Shown here one piece after another: positions 1 to 9,122 of a stretch of DNA of 64,000 nt. How positions within the stretch are numbered: position 1 is the first letter of the stretch; every line of letters starts with the position of its first letter. The position numbers were made by a program, and so were the translations under genes. The notes under the pieces were generated by a model that did no database searches, was not told the origin of the DNA, and worked only from the letters and a program-made list of their open reading frames with translations. Source of the stretch: Paraburkholderia sp. BCC1885 (lineage in GTDB: Bacteria; Pseudomonadota; Gammaproteobacteria; Burkholderiales; Burkholderiaceae); contig NZ_CAAJGM010000111.1 of the NCBI RefSeq assembly GCF_900996235.1, positions 186,001 through 250,000 on the forward strand. The letters are read 5' to 3'.

Positions 1-68
1 CAAATCAAAGCCCGCAGCATGGTGATCCTTCCAGGGTAATGATCGAGCGGTCTGATGCCGCATAGAAA

Positions 69-90
69 CGGCGCGCCCCAAAGCGCGCCG
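69..90 (-). terminator. Hairpin downstream of the ankyrin gene
   Basis: A perfect 8-bp stem (CGGCGCGC / GCGCGCCG) with a 6-nt loop lies about 50 bp past the stop codon of the ankyrin gene. Read on the minus strand it is followed by TTTCTATG, a short U-rich stretch. It may end the mltG-to-ankyrin operon, but the U tract is weak. Confidence 0.5.
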
Positions 91-140
91 TAGCCGTTAT
101 TCTGCACTGTTTTCGCGGCATGCGAAGCACGCCGTCTGCC

Positions 141-902
141 TTACTTCTGCTGCGTTTGCTGCATGCGCGCCGTCAGGCCTTCGACGACGTCCGGCTCCTT
201 GTACTGCTTGGCGAAGTCGAGTGCGTTCATGCCGATCTGGTTCTTCACGTTCAGGTCCGCGCCGTTGTCGAGCAGCAGCTTCACGGTCGAAACATGGCCG
301 CCGCGTGCCGCCATCATCAGCGGCGTGGTGCCGTTCGGCGAACCGGCGTCAACATAGGCCGAGTGGTCGAGCAGCAGCTTGACGATGTCGTCATGGCCAT
401 TGGCGGCCGCGTAGTGCAGCGGTGTCCAGCCCTTCTTGTTGACCTCGGCGTCCTTCGAGATCAGCAGTTGCACCATGTCCATGTCGCCGTTCAGCGCGGC
501 CAGCATCATGGCGTTTTCGCCGGCCTTGTCGGTGATCTCGATGTTGGTCTTCGGATTGGCGACCAGCGCGGCCGCGACCTTCTCCGACTTTTCGCGGGCC
601 GCGAGCACCAGCAGCGGCATGCCCTGGTCGTCGGTCAGATTCGGGTCCATGCCGTTGGCGATCTGCTTGTTGACCTCTTTCACGTCGTCGAACTTGACTG
701 CCTTGATCATGGTGTCGGCGGGCGCGGCCTGCGCCGGCACGGCCGCGAATGCCGCGAATGTGGCAGCGCCGGCGAGTACGACGCGGGCGAGCCGAACCGC
801 GCCGCGCCGCAGCGACGCCGGGCCTCGCGCGCGATCGGCTGCGGGCGCGGTGCGGTGCAACGAGGCGATTCCAGTGTGGATCTGAGTCAGGTATTTATTC
901 AT
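141..902 (-). CDS. Exported ankyrin-repeat protein
   Basis: A 253-aa protein with a long basic N-terminus and a hydrophobic stretch (about residues 38-58, ending AAVPAQA-AP) that looks like a signal peptide. About five ankyrin repeats follow from residue 65 to 240; the clearest carry TPLHYAAANGHDDIVKLLL and TPLMMAARGGHVSTVKLLL. Ankyrin repeats bind proteins and have no catalytic residues, so the partner cannot be read from sequence. The gene is last in the mltG-tmk-holB-GNAT-tatD series, 52 bp after tatD, and is probably co-transcribed. The ATG has only a poor ribosome site, so the true start could lie a little downstream. Export to the periplasm is inferred from the signal-like N-terminus. 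Confidence 0.85.
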   Translation of the reverse strand: MNKYLTQIHTGIASLHRTAPAADRARGPASLRRGAVRLARVVLAGAATFAAFAAVPAQAAPADTMIKAVKFDDVKEVNKQIANGMDPNLTDDQGMPLLVLAAREKSEKVAAALVANPKTNIEITDKAGENAMMLAALNGDMDMVQLLISKDAEVNKKGWTPLHYAAANGHDDIVKLLLDHSAYVDAGSPNGTTPLMMAARGGHVSTVKLLLDNGADLNVKNQIGMNALDFAKQYKEPDVVEGLTARMQQTQQK

Positions 903-954
903 ATATAGCTTTAGGAAACGTCCCTATCCTGTTGATAATATTCGATTTCAGGCT

Positions 955-1746
955 TCAGGCGCCGGCCGGCGCAGGAATCCTGAAGAGCCGGAAGAAGTTT
1001 TCTGTCGTGGCGGCGGCCAGCGCCGCATCCGGCATCTCGCGTTGTTGGGCGATGAAGCGTCCGACATAACTTACGAACGCAGGTTCATTCGGCTTGCCGC
1101 GATACGGCACCGGCGCGAGGTACGGCGAGTCGGTTTCGATCAGGAGACGCTCGAGAGGAACACGGCGTGCGACGTCCTGCACGTCGGTCGCGCTTTTGAA
1201 AGTGACGATGCCGGAGAGCGAAATGTAAAAATTCTGCGCCAACGCCTGTTCGGCGATCGCCCACGGCTCCGTGAAGCAGTGCATCACGCCACCGGGCTCG
1301 CCCGCGCGCTCCTCGGCCATGATCCGCAGCGTGTCTTCCGACGACGAGCGGGTATGGATGATGAGCGGCTTGCCCGTCGCGTGCGCGGCGCGGATGTGAG
1401 TGCGAAACCGCTCGCGCTGCCATTCCATGTCGGCGATCGTGCGGCCTTCGAGGCGGTAATAGTCGAGGCCCGTCTCGCCGATGGCGACCACCTTCGGATG
1501 CCGCGCCAGTTCGACCAGCTCGGCGACGCTCGGCTCCTCAGCGTCCTCGTGATCCGGATGCACGCCCACCGAGGCGTAGACGTTCTCATACGCCTCGGCG
1601 ACGGCCAGCACCGACGGCAGGCTCTCCAGGTCGACCGACACGCACAGCGCATGCGTGACCGAATGGGTGCGCATGTTCTCGATGACCTGCGGCAGGCGCT
1701 CGGCGAGTCCTTCGAAGTTGATGTGACAGTGCGAGTCGACAAACAT
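955..1746 (-). CDS. tatD: TatD-family metal-dependent hydrolase
   Basis: 263 aa, the usual length for TatD/YcfH-type hydrolases. The metal ligands of the TIM-barrel family are visible: DSHCHINF at residues 4-11 (the two His), GETGLDYYR near residue 92, HTR in mid-protein, MHCFTE, and ETDSPYLAP near residue 205. The family has 3'-5' DNase or related phosphoesterase activity in the cytoplasm. Because it sits directly after holB in a replication operon it corresponds to the YcfH position of E. coli (tmk-holB-ycfH). The start MFVDSHCHINF fits the family exactly. Confidence 0.93.
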   Translation of the reverse strand: MFVDSHCHINFEGLAERLPQVIENMRTHSVTHALCVSVDLESLPSVLAVAEAYENVYASVGVHPDHEDAEEPSVAELVELARHPKVVAIGETGLDYYRLEGRTIADMEWQRERFRTHIRAAHATGKPLIIHTRSSSEDTLRIMAEERAGEPGGVMHCFTEPWAIAEQALAQNFYISLSGIVTFKSATDVQDVARRVPLERLLIETDSPYLAPVPYRGKPNEPAFVSYVGRFIAQQREMPDAALAAATTENFFRLFRIPAPAGA

Positions 1747-1804
1747 GGTGGTGTCCTGCGTTAAAACGGGTGGTGATTCAGGTGCCTTCAGGCGAGCGCG
1801 CCCG

Positions 1805-2311
1805 TCAGGCCGCCGCGTCGAGCCGCAGCCCGAGGATCAGCAGATCGCGCTCGACGCCGTCCAGCACCGCGACGCGCCGCAGCGTGCCCCATTCGCCGAA
1901 GCCGAAGCTCTGGAACAGCCGCAGGCTCGCTTCATTGTGGCCGAAAATGAAGCCCAGCACGGTGTCGATACCGAGTGCCGGCGCGGCGGCCAGCGCCGCT
2001 GTCAGCAACTGCTTGCCGAGGCCCTTGCCGCGCGCCGCTGCGTCGAGATAAATGCTGACCTCGGCAGTGCGCGAATACGCCGGGCGGCCGTAGAAATCCG
2101 AGAAACTCAGCCACGCGATCACCCGGCCCTCCGCTTCGACCACCCACAGCGGCCGTTTTTCCGGCCCGTGCGCGTGAAACCAGGCAAGCCGGCTTTCGAC
2201 GCTCACCGGCTCCAGATCGGCCGTGACCTGGCGCGACGGCACCGTGGAGTTGTAAATGGCGACGATGGCGGGCAGGTCGTCGAGCGTGGCGTCACGGTAA
2301 GAAAGGCTCAT
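1805..2311 (-). CDS. GNAT N-acetyltransferase (phosphinothricin acetyltransferase-like)
   Basis: 168 aa. The start MSLSYRDATLDDLPAIVAIYN is chosen over upstream in-frame starts because GNAT beta-1 begins there. The acetyl-CoA pyrophosphate loop is AARGKGLGKQLL (about residues 82-93), and the family's NxxSLRLFQSFGF segment is present near residue 118. Related proteins acetylate phosphinothricin, methionine sulfoximine or other small amines; the substrate here is unknown. It is inserted between holB and tatD, with 59-65 bp gaps on each side, so it is probably a passenger in the operon. Confidence 0.85.
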   Translation of the reverse strand: MSLSYRDATLDDLPAIVAIYNSTVPSRQVTADLEPVSVESRLAWFHAHGPEKRPLWVVEAEGRVIAWLSFSDFYGRPAYSRTAEVSIYLDAAARGKGLGKQLLTAALAAAPALGIDTVLGFIFGHNEASLRLFQSFGFGEWGTLRRVAVLDGVERDLLILGLRLDAAA

Positions 2312-2375
2312 GGCGGCTTTAAAGCGATCAGGGATCAATGGGAAGGTGTCAGCAGGTCTAAACGCGGCGCCGAAC

Positions 2376-3413
2376 TCACGCAAACAGGTCGCGATAGCCG
2401 ATAAACAGCTCCTCGAAGACCAGCCGTGCATTCAGCGGATGGTTTTCCACCGCGCGCTGGCGCGTCACGCTGCGCGAATAGCGGGCGAACGCGGCGGTGT
2501 CGGCCTGGGCGGCGCAGCGGGTAAGCGCCGCGCCGGCCTGCGGGAAATAGCGCGGCGTGCCGGCGGTGCGTTGCGCGAGCAGGTCGTACAGCCAGCGCTG
2601 CAGCCAGCCGAGCACCAGCGGCACCGGCAGCTTCTGCAAGGTCTCGGCGCAGGCAAACGCGTCGCACTGCGCGCCAGCGGCCAGTTGCTTGAGAGTCCAG
2701 TCACGCAGCGCGCGGTTTTCGTCGCTCGCCAGCGCCAGCGCGGTCAAGGGCGCGCCGCCCGCTTCGGCAAGCAGCGCCGGGGCATCGTCGACGCCTTGCG
2801 CGGCCAGCCACGGCGTGGCGACATCCGCGGCGGGCGCCGTCATGGGCCACTGCCGGCAGCGGCTGATAATGGTGGGCAGCAGACGGTCGATGCGCGCCGA
2901 GACCATCAGGAACACCACGCCCGCGGGCGGTTCTTCGAGCGTTTTCAGAAGCGCATTGGCGGCCGCGACGTTGAGCGCCTCGGCCGGCGCCAGCACCACG
3001 ACGCGTGCACCGCCGCGATGCGAGCCCACGCCGCAAAAGTCCAGCAGCGCGCGCACCTGTTCGATCTTGATTTCCTTGCTGGGCGCGCGGGTCTTCTTGC
3101 CCTCGTCGGCGTCGGCTTTTTCGGCTTTATCGTCCGCGGCGGCATTAGCGAGGCCTGCCTCGGCGGCGAGCGCCTCAGGCACCACGATCCGGTAGTCCGG
3201 GTGGTTGCCCTGCACGAACCAGTTGCAGGCCGCGCAGGCGCCACACGGCTCGCCGTTGGCCTGCTGCGCCTCGCACAGCAGACCTTGCGCCAAATGCTGC
3301 GCAAAGCGCAGCTTGCCGATCCCCGCCTGCCCATGCAGCAGCAACGCATGCGGCCAGTGCCCACGCAGTTGTTGCAGACGGTTCCAGTCATCGGCTTGCC
3401 ACGGATAAATCAT
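2376..3413 (-). CDS. holB: DNA polymerase III subunit delta'
   Basis: 345-aa AAA+ clamp-loader subunit that helps load the beta sliding clamp. It starts with MIYPWQADDWNRL and has a degenerate Walker A (GQAGIGK, about residues 29-35). A cysteine-rich zinc module follows: a leading Cys and then CGACAAC near residue 58. The sensor region LLKTLEEPPAGVVFLMVSA and the SRCRQWPM arginine-finger region are intact. Between the zinc module and the rest of the AAA core is a charged, alanine-rich insertion of about 30 residues not found in the E. coli protein. A 94-bp AT-rich spacer separates it from tmk upstream. Confidence 0.95.
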   Translation of the reverse strand: MIYPWQADDWNRLQQLRGHWPHALLLHGQAGIGKLRFAQHLAQGLLCEAQQANGEPCGACAACNWFVQGNHPDYRIVVPEALAAEAGLANAAADDKAEKADADEGKKTRAPSKEIKIEQVRALLDFCGVGSHRGGARVVVLAPAEALNVAAANALLKTLEEPPAGVVFLMVSARIDRLLPTIISRCRQWPMTAPAADVATPWLAAQGVDDAPALLAEAGGAPLTALALASDENRALRDWTLKQLAAGAQCDAFACAETLQKLPVPLVLGWLQRWLYDLLAQRTAGTPRYFPQAGAALTRCAAQADTAAFARYSRSVTRQRAVENHPLNARLVFEELFIGYRDLFA

Positions 3414-3507
3414 TATTTCTCTTTTAATTCAATTGGTTGACGGCGTTTTCTCGCAAGTTACAAGAACTATTGATGCCGTCATAAGACGTCATTATATTCA
3501 TTCAAAA

Positions 3508-4131
3508 TCAAAGCGTTGAGATCAACTCTTCGAGTCTTTTCTGGATACTCGGAATGCTCTGCGAAGAGTCGATGATAGCGAACCGGTACGGCGCCTCTTC
3601 CGCGCGGCGCAGATATTCGGCGCGCGTGCGGGCAAAAAACGCATCCGATTCGCTCTCGAAGCGGTCCGGTTCGCGCGCCGAACTGCGCCGCTCGCTGGCG
3701 GTGTCCGGCGCCACGTCGAACAGCAGCGTCAGATCCGGCTGAAAACCGCCCTGCACCCAGCGCTCCAGCGCTTCGAGCTTGTCGCGCGGCAGGCCGCGGC
3801 CGCCGCCCTGGTAGGCAAAGGTCGCGTCGCTGAAACGGTCCGAGAGCACCCAGTCGCCGCGCGCCAGCGCCGGCTCGATCACCTCGGCCAGATGTTCCCG
3901 GCGTGCGGCGAACATCAGCAAGGCCTCGGTTTCGAGATCCATCTTCTGGTGCAGCAGGATTTCGCGCAGCGACTCGCCGAGCGCGGTGCCGCCCGGCTCG
4001 CGCGTCACGACGACCGAGCGGCCGCCCGACGCGATGTGCTGTTCGAGGCGCTCGCGAAACCACGCGAGATGGGTGGTCTTGCCCGCACCGTCAATGCCTT
4101 CGAACGTGATGAATTTGCCCCGCGCCATCAT
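3508..4131 (-). CDS. tmk: Thymidylate kinase
   Basis: 207 aa. It phosphorylates dTMP to dTDP in the cytoplasm. The P-loop [11 protein letters not shown] is at residues 10-20, the [11 protein letters not shown] motif near residue 45, and the lid/substrate motif [16 protein letters not shown] in mid-protein. The gene begins ATGATG. Its first ATG overlaps the TGA of mltG (ATGA), so the two are translationally coupled. The mltG-tmk-holB order matches E. coli yceG-tmk-holB. Confidence 0.97.
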   Translation of the reverse strand: MMARGKFITFEGIDGAGKTTHLAWFRERLEQHIASGGRSVVVTREPGGTALGESLREILLHQKMDLETEALLMFAARREHLAEVIEPALARGDWVLSDRFSDATFAYQGGGRGLPRDKLEALERWVQGGFQPDLTLLFDVAPDTASERRSSAREPDRFESESDAFFARTRAEYLRRAEEAPYRFAIIDSSQSIPSIQKRLEELISTL

Positions 4132-5147
4132 TGCCCTCGAATATATTTGTCGACGGCCTTGTTGTGATCGCCGAGAGTGTCAGAAAAAATGCTGCTGCCG
4201 TCGCCGCGCGACACGAAGTACAACGCGGTGGTCTGTGCCGGGTTCAGCGCCGCCTGTAGCGAGGCGACGCCCGGCAACGAAATTGGGGTTGGCGGTAGGC
4301 CCATTCGGGTATAGGTATTGTAGGGGGTGTCGGTCAGCAGATCGTGCTTGTGCAAATGCCCCGCGTAGCTGTCGCCCATGCCGTAGATCACCGTGGGATC
4401 GGTCTGCAGCGGCATGCCCGCGCGCAGCCGGTTGGCGAATACCGCGGCGACCATCGGCCGGTCCGACGCCTTGCCGGTTTCCTTTTCGATGATCGAAGCC
4501 ATCGTCAACGCATCATAAGGCGTTTTGTACGGAAGGCCTGGCGCTCGTGCCAACCAGGCCTCATCGAGGCGCTCGCGCATCAGGTGATAGGCGCGGCGGT
4601 AGACGTCGAGATCGCTGGTGTTCTTGTCGAACAGATACGTGTCCGGGAAAAACAGCCCCTCGCCGTTGCCGATGGCCGCTTCCGGCGCGCCGATCGCCGT
4701 CAGCAGCGCGGCGTCGCTCATGCCGGCCGTGTCGTGCGTGAGCGCCGGATTGGTGTCGAGTTCGGCGCGCATGTGCTTGAAGGTCCAGCCTTCGATGATG
4801 GTCGCCACGTACTCGTTGACGTCGCCGCGCGCGAGTTTTTGCAGCACTTCGTAGGGCGTCACGCCGCTCTTGAACTCGTAGTTGCCCGATTTGAGCTGGC
4901 TTTGCAGCCCGAGCAGGCGCGTCATGATGACGAACAGTTCCGGTTCGACCGGCACGCCGCCACGATTGAGCTGCAGCGTGACGCTGCGCAGGCTGCTATG
5001 CGGTTTGACGGTGACGTCGAGCTGCGGAGGAGTCAGGCTGACGGGAGTGTTGGCCCAGTGATATCCGCCGACCACGGCGGCTGCGGCCAGCGCCACGACG
5101 ATCGTGCTGGCAACGAGACATTTCTTCAGAAGGGACATGCGAAACAT
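4128..5147 (-). CDS. mltG: Endolytic murein transglycosylase MltG
   Basis: 339 aa from the ATG at 5147; a second ATG at 5138 gives MSLLKKCL and is equally possible. One N-terminal membrane segment ([19 protein letters not shown]) anchors it in the inner membrane with the enzyme outside. The YceG/MltG domain is clear, with the catalytic Glu in ASIIEKETG, followed by [18 protein letters not shown] and [14 protein letters not shown]. MltG cuts nascent glycan strands and so sets their length. The reading frame stays open far upstream into ygfZ, but nothing in that extension resembles MltG, so the short start is chosen. The stop overlaps tmk. Confidence 0.95.
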   Translation of the reverse strand: MFRMSLLKKCLVASTIVVALAAAAVVGGYHWANTPVSLTPPQLDVTVKPHSSLRSVTLQLNRGGVPVEPELFVIMTRLLGLQSQLKSGNYEFKSGVTPYEVLQKLARGDVNEYVATIIEGWTFKHMRAELDTNPALTHDTAGMSDAALLTAIGAPEAAIGNGEGLFFPDTYLFDKNTSDLDVYRRAYHLMRERLDEAWLARAPGLPYKTPYDALTMASIIEKETGKASDRPMVAAVFANRLRAGMPLQTDPTVIYGMGDSYAGHLHKHDLLTDTPYNTYTRMGLPPTPISLPGVASLQAALNPAQTTALYFVSRGDGSSIFSDTLGDHNKAVDKYIRGQ

Positions 5148-5164
5148 GGCTGGGGTGGACCCCA

Positions 5165-5171
5165 TATAATA
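5165..5171. promoter_or_regulatory. Overlapping -10 boxes of the divergent mltG and ygfZ promoters
   Basis: The 69-bp gap between the divergent genes contains TATAATA. On the plus strand TATAAT (5165-5170) is a consensus -10 about 46 bp before ygfZ. On the minus strand the same bases give TATTAT, with CTGACT 18 bp upstream as a -35, for mltG. A GGGGTggACCCC palindrome lies next to it. The assignment rests on consensus match only. Confidence 0.45.
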
Positions 5172-5216
5172 CTTGCTTGCCCTAGCTAAAGTCAGAATTG
5201 ACTGCTCAGTGAATCC

Positions 5217-6269
5217 ATGAATGCACCGCTCGCTTCTGCTCCCGGCACCGCTTCCGGCGCCGCACCGGTCTCCTTGCCGCTCTTGCCGCGCCCCACGCGT
5301 GAGGAATTCGACGCCGTCACGGCAGGCGGCGCGTATATGCCGCTGACGCAATTCGGCATCATCGACGCGAACGGCGACGACGCGGCCAGCTTCCTGCACG
5401 GCCAGCTGACCAACGACACCCAGCATCTCGAAGCGGCCACGGCGCGTCTGTCCGGTTACTGTTCGGCCAAGGGGCGCCTGCTGGCGTCGTTTCTGAGCTG
5501 GCGCAGCGGCGAGACGATCCGGCTGCTGGTGTCGAAGGATGTCCAGGCCGCGGTGCAAAAGCGTCTGTCGATGTTCGTACTGCGCGCCAAGGCGAAGCTC
5601 ACGGACGCCAGCGCCGAACTCGCCGTGGTGGGTCTGGCAGGCGACGTGCGCAAGGCGCTCTCGGGCGTATTCGACGCCGTGCCGGACGGCGTGCATGTCA
5701 AGGTCGACGGCCCGGCGGGCGCGCTGATCCGCGTGCCGGACGCGCTCGGACGCCTGCGATATCTGTGGATCGGGCCGAAAGCCGAGGTCGAAGCCCGTCT
5801 GCCGGTGCTGGAGGGCAAGCTCACGCGCGCTTCGGCGGCCGTGTGGGACTGGCTCGACATTCGCGCGGGCGAGCCGCGCATCACCCAGCCGGTGGTCGAG
5901 CAGTTCGTGCCGCAGATGGTCAACTTCGACGTGCTCGGCGGCGTGAACTTCCGCAAGGGCTGCTATCCGGGCCAGGAAGTGGTCGCGCGCAGCCAGTATC
6001 GCGGCACCATCAAGCGGCGCACCTCGCTTGCGAACGTGGCCGGCGAACTGGACACGGTGGTGGCGGGAACGGAGGTGTTCCACTCCGACGACCCCGGCCA
6101 GCCGTGCGGAATGGTCGTCAATGCAGCCTCGGCGCCCGATGGCGGCGTGGATGTGCTGGTGGAGGTCAAGCTCGCGGCCCTGGAAAGCGGCACGGTTCAT
6201 CTGGGCTCGGCTGAAGGGCCGCCATTGACCTTCCTGCCGTTGCCGTACACGCTGCCCGCCGAGGTTTGA
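5217..6269 (+). CDS. ygfZ: Folate-binding protein YgfZ (GcvT-like)
   Basis: 350-aa cytoplasmic protein of the YgfZ/GcvT family, which uses tetrahydrofolate to help repair or assemble certain Fe-S enzymes such as MiaB. The signature KGCYPGQEVVARSQYRG with its conserved Cys is at about residue 247. The N-terminal GcvT-like fold begins near LTQFGIIDANGDDAASFLHGQLTND. The N-terminus is rich in Ala and Pro and is probably disordered. It is divergent from mltG, and the NRDE gene follows 85 bp later on the same strand. Confidence 0.93.
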   Translation: MNAPLASAPGTASGAAPVSLPLLPRPTREEFDAVTAGGAYMPLTQFGIIDANGDDAASFLHGQLTNDTQHLEAATARLSGYCSAKGRLLASFLSWRSGETIRLLVSKDVQAAVQKRLSMFVLRAKAKLTDASAELAVVGLAGDVRKALSGVFDAVPDGVHVKVDGPAGALIRVPDALGRLRYLWIGPKAEVEARLPVLEGKLTRASAAVWDWLDIRAGEPRITQPVVEQFVPQMVNFDVLGGVNFRKGCYPGQEVVARSQYRGTIKRRTSLANVAGELDTVVAGTEVFHSDDPGQPCGMVVNAASAPDGGVDVLVEVKLAALESGTVHLGSAEGPPLTFLPLPYTLPAEV

Positions 6270-6354
6270 GGCGGTCTGACAAGGCAGTGGCAACTGCGGC
6301 CGCCGCGTACCCCACGCTCCACCCTCCACCCTCCACTGCGGGAGACCTGCCCCG

Positions 6355-7185
6355 ATGTGCCTGATCGTGTTCGACTGGCGGCCCGACGCGGTCGACGGCC
6401 CGCTCTTCACGCTTGCCGCCAACCGCGACGAATTTCTGCGCCGCACGGCCGAGCCGATGCATTGGTGGCCGCAAGCCCCGGCTCTGCTGGCCGGCCGCGA
6501 TCTGGTGGGCGGCGGAACGTGGCTCGGCATGACGCGCGACGGCCGTTTCGCCGCGCTGACGAACTACCGGGCGCCGCACGAAATGCGTCCCGATGCGCCC
6601 ACGCGCGGCACGCTGGTGAGCAACTGGCTGCTCGGCGAACCATCCGCTGACCTGACGCCGCTCGACTACCTGGAGCAGGTCGCGCAAGACGGCGAAATCT
6701 ATAACGGCTTCAATCTGCTGGTGGGCGACTGGTCGCGTCGTGAGCTCGGCTGGTATTGCAACCGCTCGCCGGTCGGGCCTGCCTTGCTCGAAGCCGGCAC
6801 GCACGGCATCTCCAATGCCGTGCTCGATACGCCCTGGCCCAAGCTCGTGCGCAAACGCGCGGAGTTGGGGGCGCTGCTTGCCGCCGATCCGCTGGCGCCG
6901 CTCGAACGGTTGATCGACCTGATGCGCGATCCGCGCATCGCCCGCGACGACCAATTGCCGTCGACCGGCATTCCGCTCGAACGCGAACGGGCGTTGTCGG
7001 CGGCGTTCATCGAGTCGCCGGAATATGGCACACGCGGCACCACCGCTTTGCGGGTCGTGGCGACCGGCACGCACGGCGAGCATCTCAGCGCCGCCGTCGC
7101 CGAACGCAGCGACGACAACGGCTCGCATCGCGTGGTCCGTCCGGGCGACTTCGCGCGCAGTTTCGCCTTCAATATCGAACGCTAA
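6355..7185 (+). CDS. NRDE-family protein (TANGO2 homologue)
   Basis: 276 aa. It begins MCLIVFDW and carries the family's name motif NRDE in TLAANRDEFLRR (residues 20-31), then NGFNLLVGD and GISNAVLDTPWPK. These are all typical of the NRDE/TANGO2 family, whose Cys2 at the processed N-terminus suggests an Ntn-hydrolase fold. The bacterial function is not settled; haem trafficking has been proposed for some members. It lies 85 bp after ygfZ and may be co-transcribed with it. A short direct repeat of CCACCCT sits just upstream. Confidence 0.88.
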   Translation: MCLIVFDWRPDAVDGPLFTLAANRDEFLRRTAEPMHWWPQAPALLAGRDLVGGGTWLGMTRDGRFAALTNYRAPHEMRPDAPTRGTLVSNWLLGEPSADLTPLDYLEQVAQDGEIYNGFNLLVGDWSRRELGWYCNRSPVGPALLEAGTHGISNAVLDTPWPKLVRKRAELGALLAADPLAPLERLIDLMRDPRIARDDQLPSTGIPLERERALSAAFIESPEYGTRGTTALRVVATGTHGEHLSAAVAERSDDNGSHRVVRPGDFARSFAFNIER

Positions 7186-7200
7186 TGTGGGCTGCGGCGT

Positions 7201-8169
7201 TCAGTCGGGGGCGAGCCCGAAGGCGGCGCGCAACGCGGCCGCCGCATCCGCATGGGCCTGCGCGACCTCGGCCACATAGCCGCCCATCTTGAAGAATTCG
7301 TGGATCATGCCCGCGTAGCACGTGAAGGTGACCTGGTTGCCCGCCGCGCGCAGCTTGTCGGCGTAAGCCGCGCCTTCGTCGCTCAGCGGATCGTATTGCG
7401 CCGTCGCAATCCACGCCGGCGCGACGCCGGCAAACGACGGCGCGCCGCGCGTGCCGTCGAGCGGTGCGAAGCGCCAGTCGTCGCGATCGCCCGGTTCGCG
7501 GATGTATTGCCCGAAAAACCACTGGATAGTTTCCGCCGTGAGCAGATAGCCCTCGACGAGCCGCGCATGCGATTCGGTCTGTTGATGCCCGGTCGTGCCC
7601 GGGTAGATCAGCAACTGCAAGGCCAGTTTCGGCAGACCGGCATCGCGCGCCAGCACCGCGCAGACCGTGGCGAGTGTGCCGCCCGCGCTGTCGCCGCCGA
7701 CCGCGATGCGCTGCGCATCGACGCCATAGAGCGCGGCATTGGCGTGCAGCCAGCTCAAGGCGTCGAACGCGTCGTTCACGGCGGTGGGGAATGGGTGCTC
7801 CGGCGCCAGCCGGTAATCGACTGACAAAACCACGCATTGCGCGTCGCGCGCGAACATCCGGCACAGCGCGTCGTGCGTATCCACGCTGCCGACCGTAAAG
7901 CCGCCGCCGTGGTAGTACACCAGCGCCGGCGCGGGCTCCGCCCAGCTCGGTTCGACCGGTTGATAAAGCCGCGCGCGGATCGTCGCGCCGTCGCGCGTGG
8001 GGACGGCGAGGTCCTCGGCGGCGAACATCGGCGCGGCCGCAATCTCCAGAATCGGCGCGCTCTTCTCGTAAGCGGCGCGTGCCTGCTGGGCGGTGAGGCT
8101 GGGGTACGGCCGGCGCTTCGCCCGCGCGATCATGTCGAGCACCTGCCCGATCGTCGGATTCAGCGTCAT
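7201..8169 (-). CDS. Alpha/beta hydrolase, HSL-type esterase/lipase
   Basis: 322 aa. The oxyanion-hole motif YYHGGGF (about residue 85) and the nucleophile motif GGDSAGG (about residue 158) define the hormone-sensitive-lipase family (family IV esterases). DPLSDEGAAYADKL and MIHEFF near the C-terminus supply the Asp and His. Substrates are usually short acyl esters. Its ATG overlaps the TGA of the SDR gene upstream (ATGA), so the two are translationally coupled. The SDR and MDR genes nearby suggest catabolism of a lipid-like or ester compound. Confidence 0.9.
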   Translation of the reverse strand: MTLNPTIGQVLDMIARAKRRPYPSLTAQQARAAYEKSAPILEIAAAPMFAAEDLAVPTRDGATIRARLYQPVEPSWAEPAPALVYYHGGGFTVGSVDTHDALCRMFARDAQCVVLSVDYRLAPEHPFPTAVNDAFDALSWLHANAALYGVDAQRIAVGGDSAGGTLATVCAVLARDAGLPKLALQLLIYPGTTGHQQTESHARLVEGYLLTAETIQWFFGQYIREPGDRDDWRFAPLDGTRGAPSFAGVAPAWIATAQYDPLSDEGAAYADKLRAAGNQVTFTCYAGMIHEFFKMGGYVAEVAQAHADAAAALRAAFGLAPD

Positions 8170-9044
8170 CGTGCGTCAGACTCGCCCTTCACCTCCGGCT
8201 TCAGCGAAAGCGGATCGGTCGGATTGCGCTGCTGCTCGATGTCCTCATGACGCAGATGCACGGTCGGCATGATCGCCGGGTGCGTGATGATGTAGAAGCG
8301 CCCTGCTTCGATGGCCGCGAAAGTCAGCTCGGCGACGTCCTGCGCGCTCAGCTTGCCCGACTGCACCGCGCGCTGCAATTGCTTGCCGGCGGCGAGTTGC
8401 GAACGGGTGGGCGCGACCTCATTGCGTAGCGTCGCGGGACGCCCGCGCTCGGCGTTGGCGATGCCGGTCGGCACGAACGCCGGGCACAGCAGCGAGCATC
8501 CCACCTGCGCGCCGGCCGTCTGCAAGTCGTGATAGAGCGTCTCTGTCAGCGAGACGACGGCATGCTTGGAGGCGTTGTAGATGCCCATTGCCTGCGGCGA
8601 CAGCAGCCCCGCCACTGAAGCCGTATTGACTATATGAGCCGGTTCGTTCTGCCGCAGCATGATGGGCGTGAAGACGCGCACGCCGTGGGCGACGCCCATC
8701 ACGTTGACGCCGAAAACCCATTCCCAGTCGTTCGCGGTGTTTTCCCACAGGAAGCCACCGGCGCCGACGCCCGCATTGTTGAACAGTAGATGGATCTTGC
8801 CGAACGCGTCGAGCGCCGCCAGCGCGAGGGCTTCGACCTGGCTCGACTGCGCGACGTCGGTCGGCACGCCGATCACATCGGCGCCCGCCGCGCGCAAGGC
8901 CTCGACGGTTTGCGCGAGCGCGTCGCCGTCGACGTCGGCCAGCACCAGCTTCATGCCGAGCGCCGCGCCTTTGTCTGCAAACGCGCGGCCGAAACCGCTC
9001 GCCGCGCCGGTGATCACCGCCACTTTCCCTTCAAACTGAAACAT
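8166..9044 (-). CDS. Short-chain dehydrogenase/reductase
   Basis: 292 aa from the ATG at 9044, which has AGGAGA about 8 nt upstream; an earlier in-frame start lacks such a site. The NAD(P) fold begins FEGKVAVITGAASGFGRAF (TGxxxGxG). NNAGVGAGG, the catalytic Ser in NTASVAGLL and the YNASKHAVV (YxxxK) motif are all present, so it should be an active classical SDR. Substrate unknown. It is coupled to the downstream esterase by a 4-bp overlap, so the pair probably acts in one pathway. Confidence 0.92.
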   Translation of the reverse strand: MFQFEGKVAVITGAASGFGRAFADKGAALGMKLVLADVDGDALAQTVEALRAAGADVIGVPTDVAQSSQVEALALAALDAFGKIHLLFNNAGVGAGGFLWENTANDWEWVFGVNVMGVAHGVRVFTPIMLRQNEPAHIVNTASVAGLLSPQAMGIYNASKHAVVSLTETLYHDLQTAGAQVGCSLLCPAFVPTGIANAERGRPATLRNEVAPTRSQLAAGKQLQRAVQSGKLSAQDVAELTFAAIEAGRFYIITHPAIMPTVHLRHEDIEQQRNPTDPLSLKPEVKGESDAR

Positions 9045-9122
9045 CAGGTTTCTCCTGTCGCATGCAACGGTGTTGCCGGTCATGGGTTTTCAAAACGCAC
9101 ATACAACCCGCGCCGCGCACCG

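Noticed and set aside
5148..6530. An upstream extension of mltG that would make an 800-aa fusion
   Set aside because: The extension runs antisense to ygfZ, has no similarity to anything and precedes the membrane anchor of MltG. The ATG at 5147 or 5138 is the likely start.
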